Source of the DNA: Firmicutes bacterium UBA1065
GTDB lineage: Bacteria; Bacillota; Clostridia; Tissierellales; Sedimentibacteraceae
Length of the DNA: 14,146 nt
Direction of reading: 5' to 3'
Assembly (NCBI GenBank): GCA_002316225.1
Contig: DCDC01000068.1
Coordinates: 1 to 14,146, forward strand
The notes under the pieces are model-generated. The model saw nothing but the letters and a program-made list of their open reading frames with translations. It ran no database searches and was not told the DNA's origin. This document shows, one piece after another, positions 1-6,989 of the stretch (its first letter is position 1; every line of letters starts with the position of its first letter). A program made the translations under genes and the position numbers.

Positions 1-337
1 GTCCGTCTGCTGCTGATACAACTAAGATTGCTCCGTCCATCTGGGCTGCTCCGGTAATCATGTTCTTAACGTAGTCGGCATGGCCCGGGCAGTCTACGTG
101 GGCATAGTGCCTGTTGGGGGTTTCATACTCAACGTGAGAAGTTGAAATTGTGATTCCTCTTTCTCTTTCTTCGGGAGCCTTGTCTATGTTGTCATAGCTT
201 ATAAATTCTCCCGTACCGTATCTTTTGTTCAAAATAAGCGTAATTGCTGCTGTTAACGTCGTCTTGCCGTGGTCAACGTGGCCTATGGTTCCTATGTTAA
301 CATGCGGTTTCGTTCTTTCAAATTTAGCTTTTGCCAT
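1..337 (-). CDS. tuf: Elongation factor Tu, N-terminal part (cut by window edge)
   Basis: EF-Tu is the GTPase that carries aminoacyl-tRNA to the ribosomal A site. The reverse strand from the ATG at 337-335 reads MAKAKFERTKPHVNIGTIGH and continues with the P-loop GHVDHGKT (about residues 19-26), the switch I segment ERGITIS and the G3 motif DCPGH. These identify EF-Tu with no real alternative. About 112 of roughly 397 residues are present; the rest lies beyond base 1. A strong ribosome binding site, GGGAGGAA (345-352), sits 7 bases before the ATG. The tRNA-Thr gene lies 36 bases upstream and no promoter is evident between them, so tuf is probably co-transcribed with the tRNA from the promoter at 482-510. 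Confidence 0.98.
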   Translation of the reverse strand, partial: MAKAKFERTKPHVNIGTIGHVDHGKTTLTAAITLILNKRYGTGEFISYDNIDKAPEERERGITISTSHVEYETPNRHYAHVDCPGHADYVKNMITGAAQMDGAILVVSAADG

Positions 338-373
338 ATCTTTTTTCCTCCCGGATTTATATTTTAATTAAAT

Positions 374-449
374 TGGAGCTTACGAGCAGACTCGAACTGC
401 CGACCTCCTCATTACCAATGAGGTGCTCTACCTCCTGAGCTACGCAAGC
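374..449 (-). tRNA. tRNA-Thr (anticodon GGU), CCA encoded
   Basis: Read on the minus strand, the 76 bases fold as a complete cloverleaf. The acceptor stem is GCTTGCG/CGTAAGC with one G-U pair. The D arm is GCTC...GAGC, the anticodon stem is CCTCA/TGAGG around the loop TTGGTAA, and the T arm is GGCAG-TTCGAGT-CTGCT. The anticodon is GGT on DNA, which decodes ACC and ACU threonine codons. The discriminator base is T and CCA is encoded in the gene (376-374). It sits between a strong promoter and tuf, so the primary transcript probably carries tRNA and tuf mRNA together and must be cut by RNase P and 3' tRNA processing. tRNA genes upstream of tuf are known elsewhere, for example the E. coli thrU-tufB cluster. 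Confidence 0.97.
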
Positions 450-481
450 ATGCTGTCAAACCCTCGTTGTTAACAAGCATT

Positions 482-510
482 ATTATATCAACAATGAAAA
501 AATAAATCAA
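482..510 (-). promoter_or_regulatory. Sigma-A-type promoter of tRNA-Thr-tuf
   Basis: On the minus strand TTGATT (505-510) and TATAAT (482-487) are separated by exactly 17 bases. The predicted start is near 475, about 25 bases before the tRNA 5' end. The -10 is perfect and the -35 matches four of six consensus bases, fitting a highly expressed tRNA/EF-Tu unit. Confidence 0.8.
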
Positions 511-523
511 TAGTAAAATTTAA

Positions 524-562
524 GAGATTCTTCAAAGGCTGTCGCTCATATCGAAGAATCTC
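524..562 (-). terminator. Probable terminator of sigH, built from a palindromic repeat
   Basis: A perfect 10-bp inverted repeat, GAGATTCTTC (524-533) and GAAGAATCTC (553-562), encloses a 19-base loop. On the minus strand it begins 23 bases after the sigH stop and is followed by TTAAATTTT, which suits a weak intrinsic terminator. The arm sequence and the adjoining CAT match the palindromic repeat family seen at 9229 and 13582-13638, so this looks like a decayed copy that now ends the sigH transcript and insulates the tuf promoter. Confidence 0.55.
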
Positions 563-584
563 ATCCCAAACCTGCACTAATTGT

Positions 585-1217
585 TTATCTGTAAGTTAAC
601 CTTAAGCTGCTTGTTTTTTTCCTCACCCTTTGCAGGGCGTTATCAACTGATTTTGAATCTGTATTTAATACTTCAGCAATTTCTTTATAGGTTTTTCCGT
701 TACAGTATTCCTTAAAGACGGAGTGTTCATAATCGCTTAAATATTGTGTTGCAAATCCAATATAGTCGTGTTTTTCTTCCTCGGAAATCAATATATCTTC
801 CGGATTCAAAGAATCATCACAAGCATATTCATTAAAAATGTATTCGCTGTCAAAACAATTAAATGCCAATAACTTTTTTTCTGTTTCATATCCTCCAGAT
901 TTTCTGAGCGCTGAAATAATTTGCCTTCTAATACATATAGATGCGTACCTTTTAAAGCTTACTCCAATCCTTTCATCATAAGTCTTCATTGCTTTAAAAA
1001 GTCCAATCATCGATTCCTGTAAAATATCATCATTTATATCGTCTGTTATGCAAAAGGAGTTGATGATTTTTCTGATTATACAAAGGTATCTCTTTATCAA
1101 ACATCTTTCAGCTTGATCATTTCCCACATTGATTTGCTTTATGAGTTCTCCATCCGTAAACAAATCATAATCCTGACTGTAACCCAAATTGCTGAATAGA
1201 AAAAGAGAGCTGCTCAT
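585..1217 (-). CDS. sigH: RNA polymerase sigma factor, SigH (Spo0H) family, divergent
   Basis: A sigma-70 family factor of 210 aa, close to the roughly 215 aa usual for SigH, which in Firmicutes directs transition-state and early sporulation genes. Region 2 lies at about residues 22-105, with the core-binding segment DILQESMIGLFKAMKTY (64-80) and CIRRQIISAL (95-104). Region 4 is near 160-200, with YCNGKTYKEIAEVLN and the strongly SigH-like KSVDNALQRVRKK (189-201). The linker SLNPEDILISEEE (136-148) is also typical. The stretch after region 2.4 (105-130) is unlike the well-conserved SigH sequence, so promoter preference may have shifted. The start is supported by GGAGGAG (minus strand, 1222-1228) a few bases before the ATG. 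It lies downstream of yacP in the order common in Firmicutes. The 97-base gap to yacP has no clear terminator, so it may be part of the cysS operon, have its own weak promoter, or both. Confidence 0.88.
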   Translation of the reverse strand: MSSSLFLFSNLGYSQDYDLFTDGELIKQINVGNDQAERCLIKRYLCIIRKIINSFCITDDINDDILQESMIGLFKAMKTYDERIGVSFKRYASICIRRQIISALRKSGGYETEKKLLAFNCFDSEYIFNEYACDDSLNPEDILISEEEKHDYIGFATQYLSDYEHSVFKEYCNGKTYKEIAEVLNTDSKSVDNALQRVRKKTSSLRLTYR

Positions 1218-1314
1218 AGTACTCCTCCGATATTTATGGTAGCATGCATCATTTAATTAATTGAGGCAAAAATAAAGGATTTGTACCAATTGAGAATTAA
1301 TCTTTTTTCATCAG

Positions 1315-1833
1315 CTACATTTTCTTCCTTATATTGTCAAGCTTCTCCAAAGTTGCATCATCCAGCATCTGATTAATGTTTGTTCCTTTTTGACCCGGCT
1401 TATCAGATTTTCTTCGAATATCCTTCTTGGTGTTCTCCAATTCAAAAATCAATTCATGAGCTGTGAGTCTTGTCCCTCCCCTTGCCAAAACAATTTGTTG
1501 AATTGCCCTGTCGGAGGTGGCAACTCTTACTCTTTCATACCTTCCTATCTTATCAAGCTGCTTCTCAATATATGAGTCTGCGGTTTCATTTTCCTTGGTA
1601 TATACTACATCCACTCCCGAAACCTGCTCTGTTTTCTCCCTGCTTCCCTTCACCAGGTGAGCATCAAACACAACAACTACCTTGATTCCTTTATAGGCTT
1701 GATATTCACTCAAAAGCTCAATGAGCTTATTCCGGCTGTTCTCGATGTTTCCTGAAACATCCCTGTAATACTGCCATTGATTTATGATATTGTACCCGTC
1801 GATGAAGAGATATTCCTTCTTGGTTCTTGCCAT
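1315..1833 (-). CDS. yacP: YacP/Rae1-type NYN-domain ribonuclease
   Basis: A 172-aa PIN-like NYN-domain protein. In B. subtilis the homologue YacP (Rae1) enters the ribosomal A site and cleaves certain mRNAs during translation; that role is known for the family, not shown here. Visible acidic positions expected of the metal site are D12 in LFIDGYNII, D57 in VVVVFDAH, D86 in ETADSYIE, and S107-D108 in RVATSDRAIQQ. The basic C-terminal tail (about 135-172) matches the family. The ATG lies one base after the rlmB stop, and AAAGGA inside the end of rlmB can serve as its ribosome binding site, so the two are very probably translated from one message. Confidence 0.93.
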   Translation of the reverse strand: MARTKKEYLFIDGYNIINQWQYYRDVSGNIENSRNKLIELLSEYQAYKGIKVVVVFDAHLVKGSREKTEQVSGVDVVYTKENETADSYIEKQLDKIGRYERVRVATSDRAIQQIVLARGGTRLTAHELIFELENTKKDIRRKSDKPGQKGTNINQMLDDATLEKLDNIRKKM

Positions 1834-1834
1834 A

Positions 1835-2575
1835 TTAAGATGTCCTTTGCTTCATTATTTCATATATTATAATTGAAGCAGCATTGGAAGCATTTAAAGA
1901 AGTGATGTTTCCCCTCATGGGAATTTTAATCAAAACATCGCATTTTTCTTTAACCAGTCTCCCTATGCCCGAACCTTCACTACCTATTACCAAGCCGACC
2001 GGAACATCATACTTTTCTTCATATATATATTTATCCCCTTCCATGTCCGCACCGTATATCCAAAGACCCCTTTTCTTCAACAAATCCAAGGTTTGACTGA
2101 TATTGGAAACCCTGCAGACAGGAAGATATTCAACTGCGCCTGCGGAAGATTTTGCGGCGACACCATTTATTTGGGCAGCCCTTCTCTTTGGAATTACTAT
2201 GCCGTGTGCCCCAAGGCATTCGGCAGACCTGATAATGGACCCTAAATTGTGGACATCGGTCACTTCATCAAGAATAACTATGAAAGGCATTTCGTTTTTT
2301 GACTTAGCATACTCAAATATATCGTCTATATCCTTGTACTCATACTCCATAGCTTCCGCTATAACTCCCTGGTGCCTCTTGTTCTCGCTAAGTCTGTCCA
2401 AGGTTGCCTTATCCACATTTTTAATCAATATATCCTTTTCTTTTGCCAGCTCAATTATTTTATTAAGAGATCCTTTAGCCGCATCCTTGCTTATAAGAAT
2501 GGTGTCTATTTCGGCATTGCTTCTCAATGCCTCAATCACCGGATTTCTTCCTTCGATTATTCTCAATTTTATCAT
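1835..2575 (-). CDS. rlmB: 23S rRNA (guanosine-2'-O-)methyltransferase, TrmH/SpoU family
   Basis: A SPOUT-class RNA 2'-O-ribose methyltransferase of 246 aa using S-adenosylmethionine. An N-terminal substrate-binding domain (about 6-80, beginning IIEGRNPVIEAL) precedes the knotted catalytic domain. Motif 1 is NLGSIIRSAE (110-119), motif 2 is LVIGSEGSGI (195-204) and motif 3 is IPMRGNITSLNAS (218-230). The same family includes tRNA Gm18 methylases, so the exact target is inferred from the RlmB-like N-terminus and the cysS-mrnC context. The 5' end overlaps mrnC by 44 bases in another frame. AAAAGG touches the ATG at 2575 with no spacer, so a TTG at 2566, 8 bases from AAGG, is a reasonable alternative start three codons in. 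Confidence 0.94.
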   Translation of the reverse strand: MIKLRIIEGRNPVIEALRSNAEIDTILISKDAAKGSLNKIIELAKEKDILIKNVDKATLDRLSENKRHQGVIAEAMEYEYKDIDDIFEYAKSKNEMPFIVILDEVTDVHNLGSIIRSAECLGAHGIVIPKRRAAQINGVAAKSSAGAVEYLPVCRVSNISQTLDLLKKRGLWIYGADMEGDKYIYEEKYDVPVGLVIGSEGSGIGRLVKEKCDVLIKIPMRGNITSLNASNAASIIIYEIMKQRTS

Positions 2576-3014
2576 CCTTTTCTGCTATTACCTCTATAGC
2601 CTTATGAAAAATATACAAAAGCCTGTCAATATTCTTATTTAAGAACAGGTATCCAAACAAGGCTTCAAATCCCGTGGCATATCTGTAATCCATAAATTCA
2701 ACATTCTTGGGAGATGAAGTAACCTTTGCATTTCTTCCCCTTTTGACTATCTTTTTCTCCTCTTCGGATAATTCATCGGTCAATTGGCTCACGATATAAG
2801 CCTGGGCTTTGGCCCTTACAAACTTTACCGTAAGCCTGTGCATCTGGTTAACGCTGGTATCGTAATTATTCAAAACATAATTTCTAACCAGCAGTTCAAA
2901 GACAGCATCACCTGCATATGCCAGTTGTGCAGGTGAATACATGTTAGCATTGTTTGCTTTTTCGCACATTTTATTGAATAATTCAAAATTTTCGATTAAT
3001 TTATTTTCTTCCAA
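2532..3014 (-). CDS. mrnC: Mini-ribonuclease III (TTG start)
   Basis: Mini-III is an RNase III catalytic domain without the double-stranded RNA-binding domain; in Bacillus it trims 23S rRNA precursors as a dimer. The 160-aa product has the RNase III signature QLAYAGDAVFELLVRNY (about 30-46) with catalytic D36 and E40, then RGRNAK (92-97) and YRYATGFEALFGYLF (110-124) with E117 as the second metal-binding acid. No double-stranded RNA-binding domain follows, as expected. The only start near the 5' end is TTG at 3014, with GGGTG a few bases before it, inside the last codons of cysS (19-base overlap). A methionine at residue 16 lacks a good ribosome binding site. The overlap suggests translational coupling to cysS. 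Confidence 0.93.
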   Translation of the reverse strand: MEENKLIENFELFNKMCEKANNANMYSPAQLAYAGDAVFELLVRNYVLNNYDTSVNQMHRLTVKFVRAKAQAYIVSQLTDELSEEEKKIVKRGRNAKVTSSPKNVEFMDYRYATGFEALFGYLFLNKNIDRLLYIFHKAIEVIAEKDDKIENNRRKKSGD

Positions 3015-4411
3015 TTTACACCCTGTCTCGTATCTTCAAGCATGATGCCCTTTTCCAGGAGCTCTGCCCTTATTTTGTCGGCTAAGACGTAATCCTTGTT
3101 TTTCTTGGCTTCTTGCCTTTTTTGAATCATTTCCTCAATATATGCCACAAATTCAGCATCTACCGCATCTTTTACCTCTTCATCCTCTTTTAACAAATCC
3201 AGGGACAAAACCTTGTCAAAATCTTCGATTAAATAGAGCTTTTCTTTGTTGTTTAAATTCTCTGCCTTCAGCATTTCATACAATACGGTTATTGCATTGG
3301 CTGTATTCAAGTCATCTCTCAGGCAGTTTTCAAAGTCAAGCTTATACTTTCTGACAGCATTTTCGTCAACATCTCCTGCCGGATTGTCTTTGAGGGATTT
3401 GATCCTGCTCTTGAGTTTATTATATGCATTTTCCGCAGAAGTAAGCGAATCAAAAGTAAAGGCCAACTGTTTCCTGTAATGGGAGTTTAAAACGAAATAC
3501 CTGTAAGACAAGGGATTGTATCCTTTATTTATGAGCAGGGACAAGGTCAGGAATTCTCCGCTTGACTTGCTCATCTTTCCTTCATTGTCAATGAGAAATT
3601 CGCCGTGCCACCAGTATTTAACCCATGGTTTGCCGGTGTAGCTTTCTGTCTGTGCTATTTCATTGGTGTGGTGGACAGGTATATGGTCTACTCCGCCGCA
3701 GTGGATATCCATCTGTTCACCTAAATTGCACAGACTAATCACCGAGCATTCAATATGCCATCCCGGATAACCCACTCCCCAGGGAGAATCCCATTTCATT
3801 GCCTGTTTTTCAAATTTGGATTTGGTAAACCACAAAACAAAGTCCTGGGGATTCTTCTTGTTTAGGTCTACTTCAACATCTTCCCTGGAGGCAACCTTGA
3901 GGCTGTTCAAATCCATTCCGGAAAGCTTGGTATAATCCTTAAACTTGGATATATCGAAATACACGTTTCCATTGGCCGTATAGGTATATCCCTTTTTCTC
4001 CAGGCCCTTTATAAACTCAATGTATTCGTCTATGTAATCTGTGGCTTTGGCAACCACATCAGGCATCTTTATATTGAGTTTTTTAATATCTTCAAAAAAG
4101 GCATCCGTATAAAACTGTGCGATTTCCCACACGGTTTTATTTTCTCTTTTTGCGCCCTTAAGCATCTTGTCTTCGCCTTCATCGGCATCAGATTCCAGGT
4201 GACCTACATCGGTAATGTTCATTACCCTTTTTACATTATAGCCCAAGTATCTGAGGGTCTTTTCAAAAACATCCTCATGGATGTACATCCTTAAGTTGCC
4301 TATATGAGCATAATTGTATACGGTAGGTCCGCAAGTGTACATTTTTACTAAATTTTTGTCTATTGGTACGAAATCTTCAATCTTCCTGGATAAGGTGTTG
4401 TAAATTCTCAT
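2996..4411 (-). CDS. cysS: Cysteinyl-tRNA synthetase
   Basis: A class I aminoacyl-tRNA synthetase that charges tRNA-Cys. With the ATG at 4411 the product is 471 aa, normal for the family (about 465). The start MRIYNTLSRKIEDF aligns with typical CysRS N-termini and is preceded by GAGGAGAG at 5-12 bases. A longer frame reaches 4465, but it would run through the -10 element and lacks a ribosome binding site. Visible motifs are CGPTVYNYAHIGN with the HIGN form of the HIGH signature (36-39), KMSKS at about 279-283, and the zinc ligands C27, C222 (WHIECS), H247 and E251 (HHTNEIAQ). It is the first gene of the cysS-mrnC-rlmB-yacP(-sigH) unit. The 5' leader is only about 33 bases, too short for a T-box. 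Confidence 0.97.
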   Translation of the reverse strand: MRIYNTLSRKIEDFVPIDKNLVKMYTCGPTVYNYAHIGNLRMYIHEDVFEKTLRYLGYNVKRVMNITDVGHLESDADEGEDKMLKGAKRENKTVWEIAQFYTDAFFEDIKKLNIKMPDVVAKATDYIDEYIEFIKGLEKKGYTYTANGNVYFDISKFKDYTKLSGMDLNSLKVASREDVEVDLNKKNPQDFVLWFTKSKFEKQAMKWDSPWGVGYPGWHIECSVISLCNLGEQMDIHCGGVDHIPVHHTNEIAQTESYTGKPWVKYWWHGEFLIDNEGKMSKSSGEFLTLSLLINKGYNPLSYRYFVLNSHYRKQLAFTFDSLTSAENAYNKLKSRIKSLKDNPAGDVDENAVRKYKLDFENCLRDDLNTANAITVLYEMLKAENLNNKEKLYLIEDFDKVLSLDLLKEDEEVKDAVDAEFVAYIEEMIQKRQEAKKNKDYVLADKIRAELLEKGIMLEDTRQGVNWKKIN

Positions 4412-4450
4412 GAAATCTCTCCTCTGAAATCTCTTCTCTTCACTGCCTAC

Positions 4451-4479
4451 ATTATATAATATCAATGTTGGAGTATCAA
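4451..4479 (-). promoter_or_regulatory. Sigma-A-type promoter of the cysS operon
   Basis: On the minus strand TTGATA (4474-4479) and TATAAT (4451-4456) are separated by 17 bases. Predicted transcription start is near 4444, giving a leader of about 33 bases before the cysS ATG at 4411. This rules out control by a T-box or another large leader RNA from this promoter. Confidence 0.8.
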
Positions 4480-4663
4480 GCTAAATTTTCATGCCCCAAC
4501 TTTACCAAATGGAACTGGAATGGAAAAAAAGTCAAAGAATGGTATAATTTTAATACAATTTTATGTATATTTTATGAAATTGCCAATATTTAAATTTTCT
4601 TAACAAGTATTGCTGCCTCTTTTAGTCGTCCTAAGCATAACGAGGGATCTCATACAATATGCA
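4480..4663. other. Gene-free AT-rich stretch between pdxA terminator and cysS promoter
   Basis: No ORF of credible size, tRNA or known RNA motif is seen. It holds one decayed palindromic repeat at 4625-4651 and a plus-strand string TGGTATAAT (4540-4548) that resembles an extended -10 element but has no plus-strand gene in front of it. The rest is AT-rich spacer. Confidence 0.6.
4625..4651 (-). repeat. Decayed copy of the palindromic repeat family
   Basis: The minus strand matches the 27-base core at 9229-9255 at 21 of 27 positions with no gaps (my count by eye). It keeps GAGATCC at one end and AGGA-GAC at the other. The differences are mostly C/T changes, suggesting an old copy that has drifted. 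Confidence 0.6.
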
Positions 4664-4710
4664 GTAAAATAAAAAATAGCACAACAAATTTTCACAGGCA
4701 ATTGTTGTGC
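4664..4710 (-). terminator. Rho-independent terminator of the kinase-pdxA unit
   Basis: A 9-bp perfect stem, GCACAACAA (4679-4687) with TTGTTGTGC (4702-4710), is followed on the minus strand by TATTTTTTATTTTA. It lies 44 bases after the pdxA stop and reads in the correct direction to end that transcript. Confidence 0.88.
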
Positions 4711-4753
4711 CATCTAAGAGGATTATTGATTCAGTATACTGTAGTGCAATATA

Positions 4754-5779
4754 CTATTCTTTTAGAGCAGACGAGCCGGAAGGATTTAGAAAGTAAGGAG
4801 CATACAAGGCTGCAAGCTTAATTGCTTCAACCATGCTCAATTCTCCGGCTATCCCTTTCCCTGCAATATCAAATGCAGTTCCATGGTCTACTGATGTTCT
4901 TAAAAATGGCAGATTATTTGTAATAGATATAGTTCTTTCAAAATCCACCATCTTTGTGGCAATATGCCCCTGGTCATGATACAAGGACAGGACTGCATCA
5001 TATTTGCCCTTTAAGGCTAAATAAAATACCGAATCAGCCGGTACCGGTCCGACTGCGTCAATGCCAAGATTCTTTGCTTTTTCAATGGCCGGCATTATTT
5101 CATCAATTTCTTCATAACCAAACAATCCATTTTCCCCGCTGTGTGGATTCAGTCCTGCCACTGCAAGCTTTGGATTATGCACTCCTAATATTTCAAGAGC
5201 TTCCTTGCACCTTAATATAAATTCATAGACGCTTTTTTCAGTAATCATATCGCATGCTTTTCTTAAAGCTACATGTCTTGTTAAAAAGAAGACCCTGAGG
5301 TTATTGACCTGAAACATTGTGAGGGGATTTTTTGTATTTGTTAAATCCTCAAGAATTTCTGTATGTCCTATGTATGGAATATTTGCAGCCTTTAATGATT
5401 CCTTATTTATTGGAGCCGTAGCTATGGCATCAAGTTTTGTGTCAAGTGCCAATGAAATTGCTTTTTTTAAAAACTCAAAAGCTGCCTTGCCGCTCATAGC
5501 TTGTACCTTTCCGATTTCAAGCAAATTGATATCCACATTGTTTAAATCAATCATGTCTAGAGCACCATAAACATATTTGCCATCCTCAGGCTCTGCTGCA
5601 AGGTTTAATGCAAGTTGAATATTGCAAAACTTCATAGCCTGCAATATTGTATCTTTGTCTCCTATTACTATAGGCTTGCATATTTTATATATTTCTTCTT
5701 GATTTAATGCCTTTACAACTATCTCAGGTCCTATACCCGCCGGATCCCCTATGGTTATTCCAATTATTGGTCTCTTCAT
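4754..5779 (-). CDS. pdxA: PdxA-family dehydrogenase, probably 4-phospho-D-threonate/erythronate type (PdxA2)
   Basis: A metal- and NAD-dependent dehydrogenase of 341 aa, full length and apparently intact. The PdxA signature is complete: GDPAGIGPE (11-19), substrate-contact HT (139-140, IGHTEIL), and metal ligands H169 (TRHVALR), H213 (NPHSGE) and H268 (YHDQGH); SVDHGTAFDIAG (296-307) is also present. Classical PdxA oxidises 4-phosphohydroxy-L-threonine in pyridoxal phosphate synthesis. Paralogues next to a DUF1537 kinase instead oxidise 4-phospho-D-threonate or -erythronate in sugar-acid catabolism. The kinase remnant 11 bases upstream and the regulator fragment beyond it favour the catabolic role, but sequence alone does not settle it. 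Ribosome binding site AGGTAGGGG lies before the ATG. If the kinase is dead, the normal substrate would no longer be made here, so the present role is unclear. Confidence 0.9.
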   Translation of the reverse strand: MKRPIIGITIGDPAGIGPEIVVKALNQEEIYKICKPIVIGDKDTILQAMKFCNIQLALNLAAEPEDGKYVYGALDMIDLNNVDINLLEIGKVQAMSGKAAFEFLKKAISLALDTKLDAIATAPINKESLKAANIPYIGHTEILEDLTNTKNPLTMFQVNNLRVFFLTRHVALRKACDMITEKSVYEFILRCKEALEILGVHNPKLAVAGLNPHSGENGLFGYEEIDEIMPAIEKAKNLGIDAVGPVPADSVFYLALKGKYDAVLSLYHDQGHIATKMVDFERTISITNNLPFLRTSVDHGTAFDIAGKGIAGELSMVEAIKLAALYAPYFLNPSGSSALKE

Positions 5780-5790
5780 TGCTTAAACCC

Positions 5791-6955
5791 CTACCTTTTT
5801 ATAGTATGATAATCATTCGATAATTTTGTAAACATATAATTAACACACTTAATAATTGCTTTTTCATCACCCACCAGGCCCCCCTTGGTAATTATAGGCA
5901 TATTGTGATAAGTACCGTCAATTATTCTTCCATAGACAGCAAGAGGTAGAACTTCATCCTTAACTTCAATGGCAGCTGCACCTAAGGCATTGCATACGGC
6001 AACCGTTACATCCCCTCCAGAAATATAGAGTCCTCTAAGCAAAGAGTTTGATTTTTCCAAAGTTTTGACTGTAATCTCAGCAAGTCCCCCGGATATTTTC
6101 TGAGATACTTCATCTTCTGATATTTTTTCTTCCTTGGCAATCATCCTCAAATCCAGTATGTTGTCTTCACTTAAAGTAGTAACTCCTATAACTTCAAATT
6201 CCGATAATCTGCTGAGCAGCTTATCAACTGCTTCATTTATTTCTTTTTCCTTCGTCTCTTTATATAAGAGATTCGAAGCATTTACCTCTACAATAAAGGT
6301 CTTATACTCCATTTTAAATTCATCAAGCTGTTTTTTTGTTAATCCTGATATGCTTCCTATTGTCATCAATACTTTTTTGCCTTTTTCTCCTTCGGGTATG
6401 TCCAAAAGCTCAGCTGAAAGAGCAGCTGTAAAAGGTCCGGGGTCTGCGGATATAACACTTAATCCGGTATTTTTTACAGCCCTGGCGATATTTATAATAT
6501 CATCATTTGTTGTTGCATCAACAACAATTATCCTGTATCCCTTTCCTATTTGGTCGATTATCGAATTTTTAATTGAATCTGTTCCTTTTAACACTTTACC
6601 CAGTTCAACATATCCGATTTTCTCTTGCATTTGTTCTTCAAGCAAGTTAACAACCTTGGAAGTTAAAACAGGGGTTTTAGGATCTGTTGCAACAGGCGTC
6701 TTTTCAAGAGGCACCTGATGAACCATAAGGTAGCCTCCAACACAAGTTCTTCCGGAGGCAGGGAATGACGGCACAACAATGGCATAAGTATCATCTTTAA
6801 CATTATCTAATATAGCTGATATCTCGGCGCCGATATTTCCCCTAAAGGTACTATCGATTCTTTTTGAAAACAAGGTAACATCTTCATCTTTGAAAAATTC
6901 AACTATACTTTTAACTCTCTTGTATGCTTCTTCTCTTTTTATGTAAAAACCACGG
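5791..6955 (-). pseudogene. Four-carbon acid sugar kinase (DUF1537, DtnK/OtnK-like), N-terminally truncated
   Basis: Members phosphorylate D-threonate, D-erythronate or related acids and are usually about 420-450 aa. Here similarity starts abruptly near IKREEAYKRV and continues through LFSKRIDSTFRGNIGAE, SADPGPFTAAL and the C-terminal nucleotide-binding domain with GGDVTVAVCNALGAAAIEV and PIITKGGLVGD. The N-terminal sugar-binding part with the usual DDLTGA motif, about 60 residues, is absent. The frame stays open upstream to a TAA at 7017-7015 but contains no ATG, GTG or TTG until a TTG at 6873 without a ribosome binding site; starting there would also cut into conserved sequence. The C-terminal part has no stops or frameshifts, so the loss is probably recent, or the fragment is still expressed. 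pdxA follows after 11 bases. I judge it a pseudogene by truncation. Confidence 0.8.
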
Positions 6956-6989
6956 CCAACATTAAAAAAAATGCTATGAATCTTTTCAT
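6939..6989 (-). CDS. 16-codon signal-peptide-like ORF; probable deletion scar
   Basis: The sequence AGGAGGA (6997-7003), a perfect ribosome binding site with a 7-base spacer, leads to ATG and MKRFIAFFLMLAVVFT followed by TAA. A basic N-terminus and an unbroken hydrophobic core are what the first residues of an exported protein or lipoprotein look like, but the frame stops where a cleavage site should come. The downstream bases match the middle of the sugar-acid kinase in another frame. The simplest reading is that the start of an upstream gene, perhaps a TRAP or ABC transporter binding protein, was joined by deletion to the kinase. It could instead be a real small membrane peptide or a leader whose translation affects downstream genes; nothing in the sequence decides. 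Confidence 0.5.
   Translation of the reverse strand: MKRFIAFFLMLAVVFT

Noticed and set aside
2103..2642. 179-codon plus-strand open frame opposite rlmB and mrnC
   Set aside because: Antisense to two well-conserved genes, no ribosome binding site, and the hydrophobic, serine-rich translation is typical of a shadow frame.
4412..4465. Longer cysS reading frame adding 18 residues
   Set aside because: It would include the -10 element of the promoter, has no ribosome binding site, and is not homologous to CysRS N-termini, while the ATG at 4411 has a good ribosome binding site.
4540..4548. Plus-strand extended -10 string TGGTATAAT, the same as in the amidase promoter
   Set aside because: No reasonable -35, no plus-strand gene for over 3 kb and no obvious small RNA with its own terminator; AT-rich chance is enough.
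6134..6718. 194-codon plus-strand open frame opposite the kinase remnant
   Set aside because: Low-complexity Ser/Phe/Ile composition expected from the complement of an AT-rich gene; no ribosome binding site or recognisable domain.
6871..6873. TTG at 6873 as a genuine start of a 360-aa kinase
   Set aside because: No ribosome binding site, and conserved kinase sequence continues upstream of it, so this is only the first permitted start codon in a truncated gene.
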